A stretch of DNA of 63,113 bases from Ectocarpus siliculosus (lineage: Eukaryota > Sar > Phaeophyceae > Ectocarpales > Ectocarpaceae). Shown one piece after another: positions 10,986 to 23,212 of this stretch. The stretch is from positions 7,010,718-7,073,830 of the forward strand of contig FN649741.1 in assembly GCA_000310025.1 (NCBI GenBank). Direction: 5' to 3'. A program made the position numbers and the translations under genes. Every line of letters starts with the position of its first letter. Positions within the stretch are counted from its first letter, which is position 1. The notes under the pieces are model-generated. The model worked only from the letters and a program-made list of their open reading frames with translations, was not told the origin of the DNA and did no database searches.

Positions 10986-11160
10986 GAGAACACCTCGGGG
11001 GGGGTGGTCTTGTCCTTTGGCAAAAACATCACTCCGGGCCGTTCTGGAAGGTGGAGGGCGACATTTTCAAACACTGCAACATGTTATTTTTTCTGTTGTG
11101 AGGTACCTGTACACAAACCACAGCGCCGACCCACGAATGTCGGGTCTATAACACAAACCG
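10986..11160. repeat. Direct repeat flanking the ankyrin pseudogene, upstream copy
   Basis: Begins GAGAACACCTC and carries ACACAAACCACAGCGC followed by GACCCAC and GTCGGG, matching 9066-9320 with many differences. It may be the 3' flank of a lost tandem ankyrin copy. Confidence 0.5.
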
Positions 11161-14100
11161 CGGGTGTACCTTGACGTGCCTGCTACCCTGGCGGTACTTG
11201 CTTTTGGGGGGGGGCGTTTTTAAGCGTTTTTATGCCGAGGGGGCGTTCTCGAAGGATTTTTTTTTTGTCTTCACTTCAAATCAGCGCTCACAGCACTATT
11301 ATATTGCCGTTTACTCCAACCCGTGGTCACACAGAAGAGCCCCTCTCTACCCTCCCCTCCTGCGGTACTTTGCCTTCGATTTTTGACGCGAGAAGAGTTC
11401 AGCACTCTCTTCCCTCTGTGTACACACGAACTAGCGCTATCCACTAGACCAGGAGCGGAAGCGAGAGAAAAACTCACTTTGCAAGAAAAGCTCGCTTACG
11501 CCGGGATTCGAACCCCTGACCTGACCTCTAGAAGGTTTCGAGGATACCACCTAGACCACCGGGGCGACCGAAGGATAGTAAGGTACGGTACGCCTGGTGC
11601 ACGGTGGTGCGTCCAAGTATAGAGTATCGCACGGGCAAGCGTGAGTGCATTTTCACACGAAAAATGCACACATACGAGCGTTATGTGGAGTCCGCAGCTC
11701 CTTCAATCAACCCGACCGTGTAGCTCGCTCGATAGAATGGACCAACAGATGACAAGTTCCACAATTGGCAACAAGAACCAATCGGACTCCGCCGCGGACG
11801 CAAGCCCGGATTTCTCTCGCCGTCAAATAGGTGCCATACACTTGCTGGTTGGGACGGTCAATGAGCAGCCTTTGAGTTTGCTTTAGACAAGAATAGGCCG
11901 TTGCACAGTTTCAACAGGTGTGTGTGCGTCGACACACGGATTCACCTTCAATACGGACTATTCATGGATACCTTACAAGATGAACTGGGACAGATAGGTT
12001 GCAATGGCTTCCTCACATTCGGTGGGTTGTTGTGCGCTTCGGTCGGGGCGCTGGTGGCGCACCCTCCTCCTCCATTTGGCCCGGCGGCCGCTGCCCCGCC
12101 AGAACCTTGATTACTGCACTCGCGAGACGGTTACGGAGGAGCGGGGAACTCATGAAGCACGGGAAACAGCAGCGGGGTCAAACACCGGCCGGGCCGGACA
12201 AGATACTCGGTACAACCGGTTTCCGAGCGACAATGGGAGCTGTTCCAGTCACGTACATTGCGATAAAAATTGTTCTGTTGCTATAGGTTCCTTCTGGAAT
12301 TCACGCACATCTCTTGGAGGTTGGGTAGTCACCGCAGCCTTCGCGCTGTAACCTTGAGCGTGATTCACGTGGGGTTCGTGTGGGATTCCCAATATATTCG
12401 TTCGTGATTTTTTCTCCACCTGTTCCAGTATTCGCTGGAAATATCGTGTCTCGCAAGCGTCTACAGTACACTCAGGCCAATCTATGACCATGCATGTATT
12501 CCCTTATTCTCGTCATCATTCAGATACCATGATGCTCGAGACGGGGGTGCTTGTTCCGGAAACAATAAATCCATGACCACGCGCGCAACCCTGGAAAGGC
12601 GAGTATCTACTGCTTTGTCGTCATCTCTCCATGTTCGATACGGTATTGTAGACATTCTGGACTAGTATTGAAAGAACAGTGCTTCTTTGATGACTTACGT
12701 CATTTAAAAGGCTCTAGGAATTTCGTACAAAAGCTTTCCTGCTCCAACATTTCTCTGATCTGGACAACAAGAACAACGTGTCGCGATACTTGGCAGAAAT
12801 CCGCATCTGAAAAGTGGATATGTCTCTCTTCTACAGGGAAACTAACACCAAGCGCTCTTGGCTACAATCCAGTGATATACAAGCGCAACGTCGGAAAATC
12901 GAGAGAATCTGCCTTCCAAGTACAAGCACGTGGAACACGGCCTGACGTTGACGACATTGACTACTCGTTGGTGCAAGCCGCGCTTGACACGTTGGACTCG
13001 CCAACCTGACTGAAGCGGGGTACGGCCGTGATACGATTCGCCGATTCCTCAGCATGACCAACACTATCGACTCAGATGGTTTGTGCACACACCTTCCCTC
13101 TCGAGCCTGCCTGCGGCTAGTGCTGTCGGTGCCGCTGTTGATGCCTCCACTTACCGTTTCAGCACCAGCCAGTGATGGAGCAGCAACCGCAGATGCCGCA
13201 CGTCCGTTCACGTCGATCCTTGCGTGCCGTGTGTCACTTTGTTGCGCACTCTCAGCTCGAAGAATGACTTGCCGTGGGAGAACTTGCACCTCTATGGTTA
13301 TTTGCGACTACGCGGAACAAGGCCGAGAGAAGGGGACGGGGCGGTTTGTCACGCTTTGTCCGTGGCGGCAATGTTTTCCCTCAGCGACTCCAAACAAGGG
13401 TCAAGCGGGTGGCCGTATCCCAGGCCAAGCGTACGACAGGGGTCAATTACCAGGAGCAGGGTGCGATCATGTCATAAACCAAACTCCGCAAAACCGCGAA
13501 CAAAAACGTCAACTGATATCCTGGGGTACAGGCATTTACACAAGCTTCATGGGAGAGAGAGAGAGAGAGAGAGAGAGAGACGGGGGGAGAGAGAGCGAGC
13601 GAAGACCCATGGTAGCTTTTCTGTGGTAGAACGTGAACAGTCAGGTAGACTTTTCAAAATCGTTAGCCCACCGACCGACCGGGAAATTGAATGGTTGTAC
13701 CGGTCAGGCGTACTGCCGTATGGCAAGCTACCAGTTCTGCTGCCCCCATGGACATATCATGTCATACATTCGTGGGGATCGAAAGATTGACTACACTCGT
13801 CGAAAGGGAGGGAACATCTGACCAGACAAATGTCATACTTATTCGATTTACGAAGCAGGATTGGCGCAACGCTTGGATGGATCTACTACGTCCCGATGCG
13901 CGAGAGATCGAGGCAGAGGAACTGGTGAGTTTAAACAGTGACTGGCGAAGAGGAATCGTTTTATCAGCAGACCGCAGGAGGAATGTAACCAATCAGTTCG
14001 GCAGGTACCGTAAGGATGCGGGTCTTGGCACGGATCGGCTACATCGCACAGGCCGGGGTCTTGGCACAGGGGGTGCGGAAAAAAATCGGGTTCCAAGGGA

Positions 14101-14548
14101 TTTAATTGATTATCGCACATGTATCGTTCACTTCGCACAGAGGTGTGCGGAGACCCCAATACCTTCGGCGAGGTTGGGTGATACCATGGTATCCAGCTTT
14201 TGTCGCGGGCCACTACTTGTACTGTACCAAGGTACATAGCTTGTATCAGGGGCTCCACTCTGTGTGCTTTGGCATCGTAACGGTGCTCATGTGCAAGTGA
14301 TGTTGTTCAACATTGTCATTTTTGTTGGAAAACGGTTTCTACTCAATGTCTGTTCACTAAGTCTTCCTCACCTGGTGTGTACGACAAAGAGCTTCAAACC
14401 ACCTCCGGTGTTAATGACGACCTGCACGTCTTGTACCTTGCCCCTGCCCTTTGTTGGTCCGCGCATCTGACGTCTCCGCCGGTCCTGGCTGTACCGCCGG
14501 TCCTCATTCTCATCCATGCATCTCGCTGCTGCATCCTCCCTATCAAAG
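11161..14548. other. No gene recognised
   Basis: About 3.4 kb without a convincing gene. It contains a tRNA-like stretch (next entry) and a GA microsatellite at 13553-13596. Plus frames at 12668-13009, 13054-13790 and 13691-14239 are open but have no domain or splice context I can support. Confidence 0.45.
11503..11575 (-). other. tRNA-like sequence, probably a pseudogene or SINE head
   Basis: The minus strand reads CCGGTGGTCTAGGTGG (A-box-like) and, 40 bases on, GGGGTTCGAATCCCGGCG (good B-box). The acceptor and T stems do not pair properly and no normal 7-base anticodon loop forms, so a working tRNA is unlikely. Confidence 0.4.
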
Positions 14549-14549
14549 A

Positions 14550-15116
14550 CGAGATATTGATGAGGTCCAAAACGACGAAGAGGGGAGCACTGCAAGAAGT
14601 CAGTACCCTACGACACAGGGGCACTGAACAAGCAGATCGACACGGTCAAGGGCTTGTGTAAACATACTCTAAGGTACCTGCATCTACCAGGCGCTGTTGG
14701 GAATGCGATTTGAATCGATGGATTTGCACACCCCAAGAGGAGCTGAAGTAGACCGCACAGATCGACAAGTTCTTCGCTGGTCTAAGCCTCGCATTCGGGA
14801 GGGTGCTTGTGCTTTCCCCGGCACTCAATAGGACCGCATCGAACGCGTATTTACATGAAACGTGGTGTTGTTCATTGTGAACGGTGTGAGGGACTGACTG
14901 CCCGTCACCATTACCGGAGGAGCAAACCGAGCTCGCATATTTCATTGAAACGGTTTGATGCGGCCAGGATCGCACCACAAAATACGTCTGCGCAGGCCGT
15001 ATGGCGCGCTCTAATTCACATGCTCGATGGCCTTTGCAAACGCTGATAGGTCCGTTCCTAGTGCCCATTCACAAACAAAAAGGTGCTCTATCATACTTGC
15101 TTCCTACTAAAACACG
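14550..15116. repeat. 0.57-kb direct repeat, copy A
   Basis: Begins near GATATTGATGAGGTCC and runs to GATATCAATGAGGTCC of copy B. Shared landmarks include GTCAGTACCCTACGACACAG, GATCGACAAGTTCTTCGCTG and TTGAAACGGTTTGATGCGGC. No coding content was recognised. Confidence 0.8.
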
Positions 15117-15880
15117 GGATATCAATGAGGTCCAAAAAACCAAGAGGGGAGCACCGCAAGAAGTCAGTACCCTACGACACAGGGGTACTGAGCAACTACA
15201 CGGATTGACACGGTCAAGGGCTAGTGTAAACATACTCTAAGGTACCTGCATCTACCAGGTGCTGTTGGGAATGCAATTTGACTACCGTATATCGATGGAT
15301 TTGCACACCCGGAGGGAGCTGAAGTAGACCGCACAGATCGACAAGTTCTTCGCTGGTCTAAGCCGCGCAGTCGGGAGGGGGCTTATGCTGTTCCCGGCAC
15401 TCGATAGGACTGCATCGAACGCGATTTTCATGAACTGTCCTCACTGCTGCTATTGTTCAGTATGAACGGTGTGAGGGCTGACTGCCCGTCACTATGCCGG
15501 AGGAGCAAACCGAGCACGCAAGTACCCGGGATATGTTTCATTGAAACGGTTTGATGCGGCCAGGAACGCACCACCAAATACGTCTGGGCAGGCCGTCATG
15601 ACGGGCTCTTATTTACATGCTGAATAGCCTTTACAAACGCTGATAGGTTCGTTCCTAGTGCCCATCCACAAACAAAAGTGCTCTATCATATTTGCTACAT
15701 AGCACGTACTTTTGCATGTTCTCGTTCCAAGTCAACACAAGAGCTTTTCTCCCACAACGGTTTGCATACGACGCTATAGCTGGAACCGTTAGAAACGCAA
15801 TCAACATCAATGTCTGCTGGAGATACTCCTTGAACTAAAACCAAACAACTCGGGTCACAATATATCATACTTCCATCCAA
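15117..15880. repeat. 0.57-kb direct repeat, copy B with extension
   Basis: Lies head-to-tail with copy A and extends 190 bases further (CTTTTCTCCCACAACGG, GCTGGAACCGTTAGAAA, CACAATATATCATA). That extension is shared only with copy C. Confidence 0.8.
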
Positions 15881-15935
15881 ACACCTAAATGTGATACGTA
15901 GACTAAACACGAACGAACATAAATTCCTCGAATAA

Positions 15936-16155
15936 CATGAAAGTTTGTTGTCGAAGACCGAACATACTGTAGTCTATTGTGCACGGAAGAATTCGGGACA
16001 TCTCCTAGATCTACGCACGTATTTGGGTTCTTGTTGTGTCACCCTGGAGGTGTGTTGGTTTGGATGTCTTGTATCGGTTTTCTGGGGTCCCCAAAGAGTA
16101 AGGTGTCACGGAGTTCTCATTCTGCAGGCTCGCTGCTCCTGCAGCAAGAGTAGTC
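15936..16155. repeat. Inverted repeat, left arm
   Basis: From GAAAGTTTGTTGTCGA to GCTCCTGCAGCAAGAG. The reverse complement recurs at 16640-16855 with roughly 85-90% identity by eye. Shared landmarks are GTGCACGGAAGAATTCGG and TGTCTTGTATCGGTTTTCTG. Confidence 0.75.
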
Positions 16156-16229
16156 CCCTACGCGACTGGGCGCTCCGGCCAAGCGAGCTCCATCATCATC
16201 CCGCCCTCGTCCCTCAGCCCAGTGAGAAA

Positions 16230-16373
16230 AAACTACGACATGTTTGCTAGCTATGGTCCGAACTTCGATGTAGCTAGCTGCTGCCCTCCCGCGTGACCCT
16301 CCGAAGCGGGCTGGGTGTTACACATTGTGTATTCCTGGATTGAGTCCAGTGGACACGCGTCTATCAAACTACT
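16230..16373. repeat. 0.15-kb direct repeat, copy 1
   Basis: AAAAAACTACGACATGTTTG to GACACGCGTCTATCAAACT. It is repeated in the same orientation at 16489-16649. Confidence 0.8.
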
Positions 16374-16488
16374 ACTCTGGAACCCGACAGCCCGTGTGGT
16401 ATGTGCTTGAAACAATGAGTGGGTCCTCCCTCGTAACATTCTCTCCTATCCCCTACCTTCGAAAGAAAAGGGGTGGGTAGGCGGGGAA

Positions 16489-16649
16489 AAAACTACGACA
16501 TGTTTGCTAGCTATGGTTCGAACTTCGACGTAGCTAGCTGCTACCTTCCTATGCCGCGTGACCCTCCGAAGCGGGCTGCGTGTTACACATTGTGTATTCC
16601 TGGACACGTGGCCCTCGAGTCCAGTGGACACGCGTCTATCAAACTCTTG
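16489..16649. repeat. 0.15-kb direct repeat, copy 2
   Basis: Partner of 16230-16373, with an extra block around GGACACGTGGCCCTCGAG. It is joined directly to the right arm of the inverted repeat. Confidence 0.8.
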
Positions 16650-16855
16650 CTGCAGGAGCAGCGACGCTGCAGAATGAGAACTTCGTGAGACGTTGCTCTT
16701 TGGGGACCCCAGAAAACCGATACAAGACATCCGAACCAACACGCCTCCAGGGAGACACAACAAGAAACCAAATACGTGCGTAGATCTGGGACATATTCCG
16801 AATTCTTCCGTGCACAATAAAGTACCGTTTGTTCGGTTCGACAACAAACTTTCAC
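16640..16855. repeat. Inverted repeat, right arm
   Basis: Reverse complement of the left arm at 15936-16155. The minus-strand frame 17123-16446 runs through it but has no recognised domain. Confidence 0.75.
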
Positions 16856-17627
16856 TTTTTGTTTTTCGAATTACCTTGATTGCTATTTTCCGTGGCCTAC
16901 GGAAGGAGACTTCCCCCGTACCACACGTTCCGCACGGCACAAAGCATCCGCGGCATCCTAACGTGTCTCTGCTAATAAAACACAAATATCTCCCTCCGAA
17001 TACCACAAGACGGGACGATTGAGCCTCCCAATGGTACGCACTACCATTCAGAAAACACCCAATTCCAAGTCGTGCGACATCTGCTTCGGCAGACAACATA
17101 GGAAACGTCCCAATAAGAAACATGATTGTGCGATATCCCGAGACAAAAGAAACAAGGGGTAGAAGCTGGGGGGGCGTGTGCCAAAGAAACGTCCCAATGC
17201 TGCCATGTTCCCTTCTCCCACCTCCTACCTAGCTCATGTCATGTGATTTTTTGGGGCGGAGAGTTGTTATTTTCGCGGTGCCCCCCGCGCCCCAGCGCCG
17301 CCGCGGGTTGCGCAACCCACTGCTGCTGTACATCTGTACTGCCACAACCCCCAATGTTCGCAACACCGAGCTGTCGGTTTAATGCTGAATGAAGGCTTTT
17401 GATGTGTTGTTTTCTTCGCCATCAGAAATAAGATTAAACAGCAGGAATAGGAGAATCAGCAGGACGCGACAGCCCAAAGGAAAAAGAAATCCGTTTTAGG
17501 AAATTGACCGACTTCGGCTGGTCCTTCTGCCCAGAATAAGGAATTGAGGCTCGACGCGATTTTGACGTTTCTTATCTCCAGGCCCTATCTGTAAACAACG
17601 AAAAAATCCAGTTCACACCGCAAAGTG

Positions 17628-18250
17628 TTTACCAGGTGCTGTTGGGAGTGTGATTTGGCTACCGTATGTCGAGAGATTTGCACACCCGGAGGGAGCTTAA
17701 GTTGGCCGCACAGATCGACAAGTTCTTCGCTGGTGTAAGCCGCGCAGTCGGGAGGGTGCTTGTGCTTTCCCCGGCACTCGATAGGACCGCATCGAACGCG
17801 TATTTACATGAAACGTGGTGTTGTTCAGTATGAACGGTGTGAGGGACTGACTGCCCGTCACTATTACCGGTATTGTTTCATTGAAACGGTTTGATGCGGC
17901 CAGGAACGCACCACAAACTACGTTTGCGCAGGCCGTATAGCGGACTTTTATTCACATGCTCGATGACCTTTGCAAACGCTGATAGGCCCGTTCCTAGGGT
18001 CCATTCACAAACAAAAGTGCGCTTTGATACTTCTACATAGCACGTGCTTGTGCATGTTCTTGTTCCAAGTACCACACAGGAAGGAATAAGAGATTTTCTC
18101 CCACAACGGCTTGTATACTACGCTAGAGCTGGAACCGTTAGAAATGCAATCATTGTCAATGTCTAAAATTGCTGCTTCGTATATGGACATGCTCCTTGAA
18201 CAAAAACCGACACAACTCGGATCACAATATATCATATATGTACCATGGAA
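17628..18250. repeat. 0.6-kb direct repeat, copy C
   Basis: Matches copy B from CCAGGTGCTGTTGGGA through CACAATATATCATA, in the same orientation. About 1.75 kb separates B and C. Confidence 0.8.
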
Positions 18251-18689
18251 TCCGTAACGTGATGGACGAACACGATCACGTACTCATTGAACAACGAATC
18301 AACACAGCTCACAACGTAAAACGTTTACTATCATAAACGTTGGTGTAATTAACGAACACGAGCACCTCCTTATTCAACAAACAATGAAACAATGCGGCTC
18401 GCAAGAGAAAACTATTTAGGATCGAACCCGTAAATGCAACACAGATGAGACTACCTACGAGATAGTTTTGAACAAAAACAAATGCAGCGTATGGCCAATT
18501 TGGACCATTTTGGCTAATCATTGTTTTACAGTATGACAGATTTCGTCCGTGGGATACAGGCTACGATATGGTTCACTATTGCTTGACATCAAGTTGTCAC
18601 TACCAGCGACACAGCAACAATACAGCTTCGATACTTTTCGCGAGTTTTTGTGTTCGGTTTGGTTTTGAAGAGGCCGATATTTTCTCGGG

Positions 18690-19065
18690 ACGGGTTGGTT
18701 CCGGTTAGGTCAGGTCAAAGACTTCATGGGCTGAAAATACTCGCGGGTTACGTCAGATCGAGACACCAATTCAATCGGCTACCCAGTTGAGCACAACGTC
18801 CGCAGGTCAGTTTGCGTCTCCAGTTGCAAAAAGCCTTCATGGGTCAGGTCGGATCATATCACTGGCTGCAAATACGTCATGGGCAGGATCGGATCGAGTC
18901 ACAAATCCACACGCCCAGCGTGGTCAGGTCGGACTGAGTCATCTGTGAGACAGGTCTTGCGGTTTGGGTCGGGTCGAGTCACCAGCTGCAAATAACCTTC
19001 AAGGGTTGGGTCAGATCGAATTACTAGTTACAATTGGTCGTGTCGGATTGAGTCATCGTGACACA
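18690..19065. repeat. Degenerate minisatellite with GGTCGGATCGAGTCA units
   Basis: Six or seven diverged units of about 50-60 bases recur, of the form GGGTCAGGTCGGATCGAGTC followed by AC-AGCTGCAAATA-CTTCA. Confidence 0.65.
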
Positions 19066-19579
19066 ACTCTTGAACGCATGCTGTTAGAACAACAATCATG
19101 AGCACGTTTCCGCTACATCAAAGAAGGAAGCTGCTTTGCATCATACTACTGTGCGATATATTTGCGATGCATGAAGAAGAGATGTCGACACGAGACAAGA
19201 AACGCAGAAACAGTTCGCACGTACGCACGCTCGACGAGCGGTAAGAATACTGCTGCAGGTACCACGCCGACGCTTTGAGCTAAGTCCGATGCCATCAAAA
19301 TACACATCCAGATATGTGCAGGGCGGATTCTTTCCTTTGCCCACAGATACAATGATACAGGTTGTCGGGGGGGCGGGTGCTTATCGCCAGAGGCTGTGAA
19401 GCAAGGTTTACTCAAGACCTTGGTTATTTATCAAATGAGTAGGGCACGCTTGCCCTGCACGGCAGAAGGGGCATTCATTGCCGTTCTACAAACACATACC
19501 AACATGATACACGAAACCCCCTAGATCTCCGTAGATCCGTATCTGGTGCAGTATACACTTATCAGTCCCCCTTACTCGG

Positions 19580-20110
19580 TAAAACATAGGGTGTGTTTAG
19601 TAACGTATACTCATCCTCGAGTGTTTCAAAAATGCTCAACTTTTACTAAGCCGTCCAATGTTACTCAACCGTACTCGGAATGTTGAGTAAGTATTTCAAC
19701 AATACTCATCGATACTCAGTCAGGTAGTACAAGTAAGTATTGCAAACCTACTCATCATGCGTAGATATTTGAGTATTTTACTCAACCTTGAGTATATCTT
19801 TGAGTAAGTACAGCATTTATTTAAAAAAATACTCAACTTTTACTCAATGAACCCTTTGAGTAAGTAGTCCTAAATACTCATCCGTACTCGGATTGTTAGG
19901 TAAGTATTTCAAAAAATACCCACCAATACTCGGGTACTCATCGTTGAGTACATCCTCATGTAAAGATAATCAACTATCATAATGCATTTGTACATCTAAA
20001 AGCCTTTGAGTAAGTATTCCGAGAGTGAACACATCCATCCGTACTCTATGGTTGAGTAAGTACTTCAAATATGAAACCCATCGATAACCGGAAGGTTGGG
20101 TAAGTAGGTA
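19580..20110. repeat. AT-rich tract of TGAGTA/TACTCA motifs
   Basis: More than twenty occurrences of TACTCA, TGAGTA or GAGTAAGTA in both orientations make many short palindromes, for example TACTCAACCTTGAGTA near 19789. No gene was found. The left end begins near GGGTGTGTTTAGTAACG, which resembles a transposon terminus, but no matching right end was found. Confidence 0.7.
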
Positions 20111-21259
20111 TTTCAAATCTAGATTATCCATCTTTCCAATTCGGAACAAATCCATTGAATCTTCAAATAAATATCAGTTCATTTTTCTTGATCCATTATA
20201 AGTATCAATATATCATCTATCCCCTCAAGACGGTACTACAATACTGTCTCCGTGTTTTCCATTCAAAATACGTCTTAATTGACCAAACCCAAAATTAACG
20301 ATGAAAAACCGTATCACAAGTTAACCTCGTGAGGCAGCCAACCATTCTCTGTAGCCTCTAACGATAAGCACCCCCTGCCCCAACACACGCGACCCCCACG
20401 CGGCCCCTCTACCATCATGCCAATGCATACTACCCCCATGCAGTAGTCCTCTGTTGTCAGACTACACGCGTAGTGATCCCTGAAGACCCTGATGAGGACT
20501 CACTTGGTTATTATTAATAGTGATACTTCGAAGTATAATAGTAATCTCTTTGAACACCAGTGCTTGCTTTAGCCTTGCTCTCCAAACACATCCCATCCGT
20601 GAAAGACCCTACATACAACTTACCCACACGGTCACCAACACCCAACACCTATGGCATATCCAATCATGAATGACCATATCACAGCAGCTGTGGTATTGCT
20701 CAAGGATCCCTTTTGGTTGGCCCTCGATAGTTTTTGAAGGCGGTCACCAATTAAACAACATGTCCATGATCCCCGCGACATGTCGGACCAGACTCGAGGA
20801 CCAAAAAAAAAAAAAACACCTATAAAAGTCTACATGGCGAATATGTAGCGTACCAAATTCAAGAAAAAAAAAGACAGAAAAAAATACTCGAAGCACGTGG
20901 GATCGAACCCCTGTCTTCGTGTACCCATGACCTCCAAAAATAAGGAGGGATGAAAAATGTTATCCCGTGCCCACTTGCCACTTGCACATACTGTAGTAGA
21001 CACGATGGTACTTTGCTACGCGCACAATAACCCGAAATTTACCTGTTGCACAATTATTATCCCAGAAGGGTTCTATACCAACAACACACCCCACCAACTA
21101 CCCAACACCTTCCTTCTACACCTTCCCAGCAAAACATACAACAGGTAGATGCAACAGATGGCTACCAAACTGTCTTGTTGACCCTGTTAACCACGGGGGA
21201 GATATCTCTCTGTGTGCTGCTCGGGAAATCGTGTGAGTAAATAAATACAATCTTCTTGC
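20111..21259. other. No gene recognised
   Basis: AT-richer sequence. A minus-strand B-box-like stretch (GGGGTTCGATCCC, near 20902-20914) is followed on that strand by T runs, suggesting a tRNA-derived fragment. Confidence 0.4.
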
Positions 21260-21347
21260 CTTATCGTCTTGACGCGCTCGATTTCCTCGTCCGTGTAGGT
21301 CGAAGAGATCTTCCCCACGAAGATGCTGGCGGCCTTGCGGATATCAC
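21260..21347 (-). CDS. Possible single exon of an unidentified gene beside the assembly gap
   Basis: The minus strand holds an open segment, GDIRKAASIFVGKIS and a further 15 residues, with acceptor AAGCAG|GTGATA at its start and a possible GC donor AAG|GCAAGA at its end. The composition looks like a real conserved protein, unlike the surrounding frames, but I do not recognise the family. Neighbouring exons may be hidden in the 501-base gap 430 bases upstream on this strand. Confidence 0.35.
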
Positions 21348-21776
21348 CTGCTTGGAAAGTGAACCCCGGGAAGCAAGAGCAGGAGAGGAGAAAAGGTGTT
21401 GTCCCCAGTGCTTCTTGCTTCCATATAGCCACAAGTCGCTTCGTAGCCGGCTGTTGAACGAGCGTCATCGACCGCCGAATCATACCAGCAACCAGTCTAT
21501 CTACACCAATCTCTCAACCGCGGGCATGATGATAGACGAAGCTATCAGTGACGCCGTTGTCGCGTTTGTTTGGCTGAGCCGCCGGTCCATTGTATGGAGT
21601 GAGGAACGTATGCATACAACGCGCGCATACCCGTTTGACCCAAGTACAGCTGCAACACACACACGCAGCTTTGCTTGCAGAGATTGCGTGAAGTAACGTC
21701 TCGGGCACACACCTGGTTCTTCTCCCCGTGAAGAGATGACGTTCAGGCATGCCGACATGCAGTCGCGCTGTGCCGA

Positions 21777-22277
21777 NNNNNNNNNNNNNNNNNNNNNNNN
21801 NNNNNNNNNNNNNNNNNNNNNNNNNNNNNNNNNNNNNNNNNNNNNNNNNNNNNNNNNNNNNNNNNNNNNNNNNNNNNNNNNNNNNNNNNNNNNNNNNNNN
21901 NNNNNNNNNNNNNNNNNNNNNNNNNNNNNNNNNNNNNNNNNNNNNNNNNNNNNNNNNNNNNNNNNNNNNNNNNNNNNNNNNNNNNNNNNNNNNNNNNNNN
22001 NNNNNNNNNNNNNNNNNNNNNNNNNNNNNNNNNNNNNNNNNNNNNNNNNNNNNNNNNNNNNNNNNNNNNNNNNNNNNNNNNNNNNNNNNNNNNNNNNNNN
22101 NNNNNNNNNNNNNNNNNNNNNNNNNNNNNNNNNNNNNNNNNNNNNNNNNNNNNNNNNNNNNNNNNNNNNNNNNNNNNNNNNNNNNNNNNNNNNNNNNNNN
22201 NNNNNNNNNNNNNNNNNNNNNNNNNNNNNNNNNNNNNNNNNNNNNNNNNNNNNNNNNNNNNNNNNNNNNNNNNNNNN
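21777..22277. other. Assembly gap (501 N)
   Basis: A run of N. The 100 bases that follow consist largely of homopolymers (A, T and G runs) and are probably unreliable. Frames crossing the gap are not real. Confidence 1.
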
Positions 22278-23212
22278 TTGAAAGGGGTTAAAAAAAATAT
22301 GCCCCAAGAAAAAAAAACCCAAAAATATTTTTTTTTAGCCCCCCCGGGGGGGGGGGGGGGAGGTGTACGGGATGACTTTTTACGGCACCCTTGGGCACCC
22401 TTGCGTGGGGGGGGGGTTGGTTCCGAAACAAACTGGAGAGTCAAGGCGCGGATATTCGGCGTACGATGGTCCTCGCAGTACAATCGCAGATGGTATCTTC
22501 TCCTCCGTGGACCGCATGGTCCTCCGGTTGATGATTCGGAACAGTACTAAATGCAATCCGGTGTTTCGTGACGCATCGCACGGGGGGGGTTGGCCGTTGT
22601 CTAGGAGACATCCCCCATTCCTCCACGGCCGCTACACAAGCGCTGCAATACGTTGTGAAAGTCAAGGTGCCACATTATTCAACACGGAGCGACAGGGAGA
22701 GGACCGAATTAAGTTGGATGTAGCGTCTCTCAGATTGCCCATCCCCTCATCCGTCGTTTTTTCCCCCCTCCTGTATCAGTGCAATGTTTGATCAGGTATG
22801 TATCCGCTCGCTCACCTGATCGTTCGTCGTAGCCGAGCCAGCCCCTCTGCACCAAAGGGTCCCGATTGCGGTCTGCTAGCGGCGCGGGGGTTTAGCTTGC
22901 ATCTGCGCGCAATGCTGTCCATCTCGTCCGCGTCCCAGGAGCTGATCGATCGGCCTGCTCGTCGAGCAATGCATGTACAACGGGTAAAGCGAACATCGAC
23001 TCCGGGGTTAATGCCAGCAGGCTGTGACAAGACACCGGCGAGCTTCCAATGGTACAAGAAATGATTGCTCGAAAAGTAGAAAATTGTTTTTCATGAATCT
23101 CTACTGCTTGTAGGTCGTCGATTGTGAGTGCCATGGTTGTCGTGACATGTAGCGCATTGTGCATTTTTTCGAATTTTGGTACCCTTCCAGGGACCTTGGT
23201 TTTAGTAAATTG
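22278..23212. other. No gene recognised
   Basis: Low-quality start, then unassigned sequence. Confidence 0.45.

Noticed and set aside
11503-11575. Functional tRNA gene
   Set aside because: The A- and B-boxes are present, but acceptor and T stems do not pair and no normal anticodon arm forms.
13054-14239. Plus frames of 180-190 codons
   Set aside because: One crosses a GA microsatellite, and none shows a domain or exon structure.
16446-17123. 225-codon minus frame
   Set aside because: It runs through an inverted repeat whose other arm is not open in the same way; no domain.
21501-22483. Long frames of 180-273 codons
   Set aside because: They are produced by the N run.
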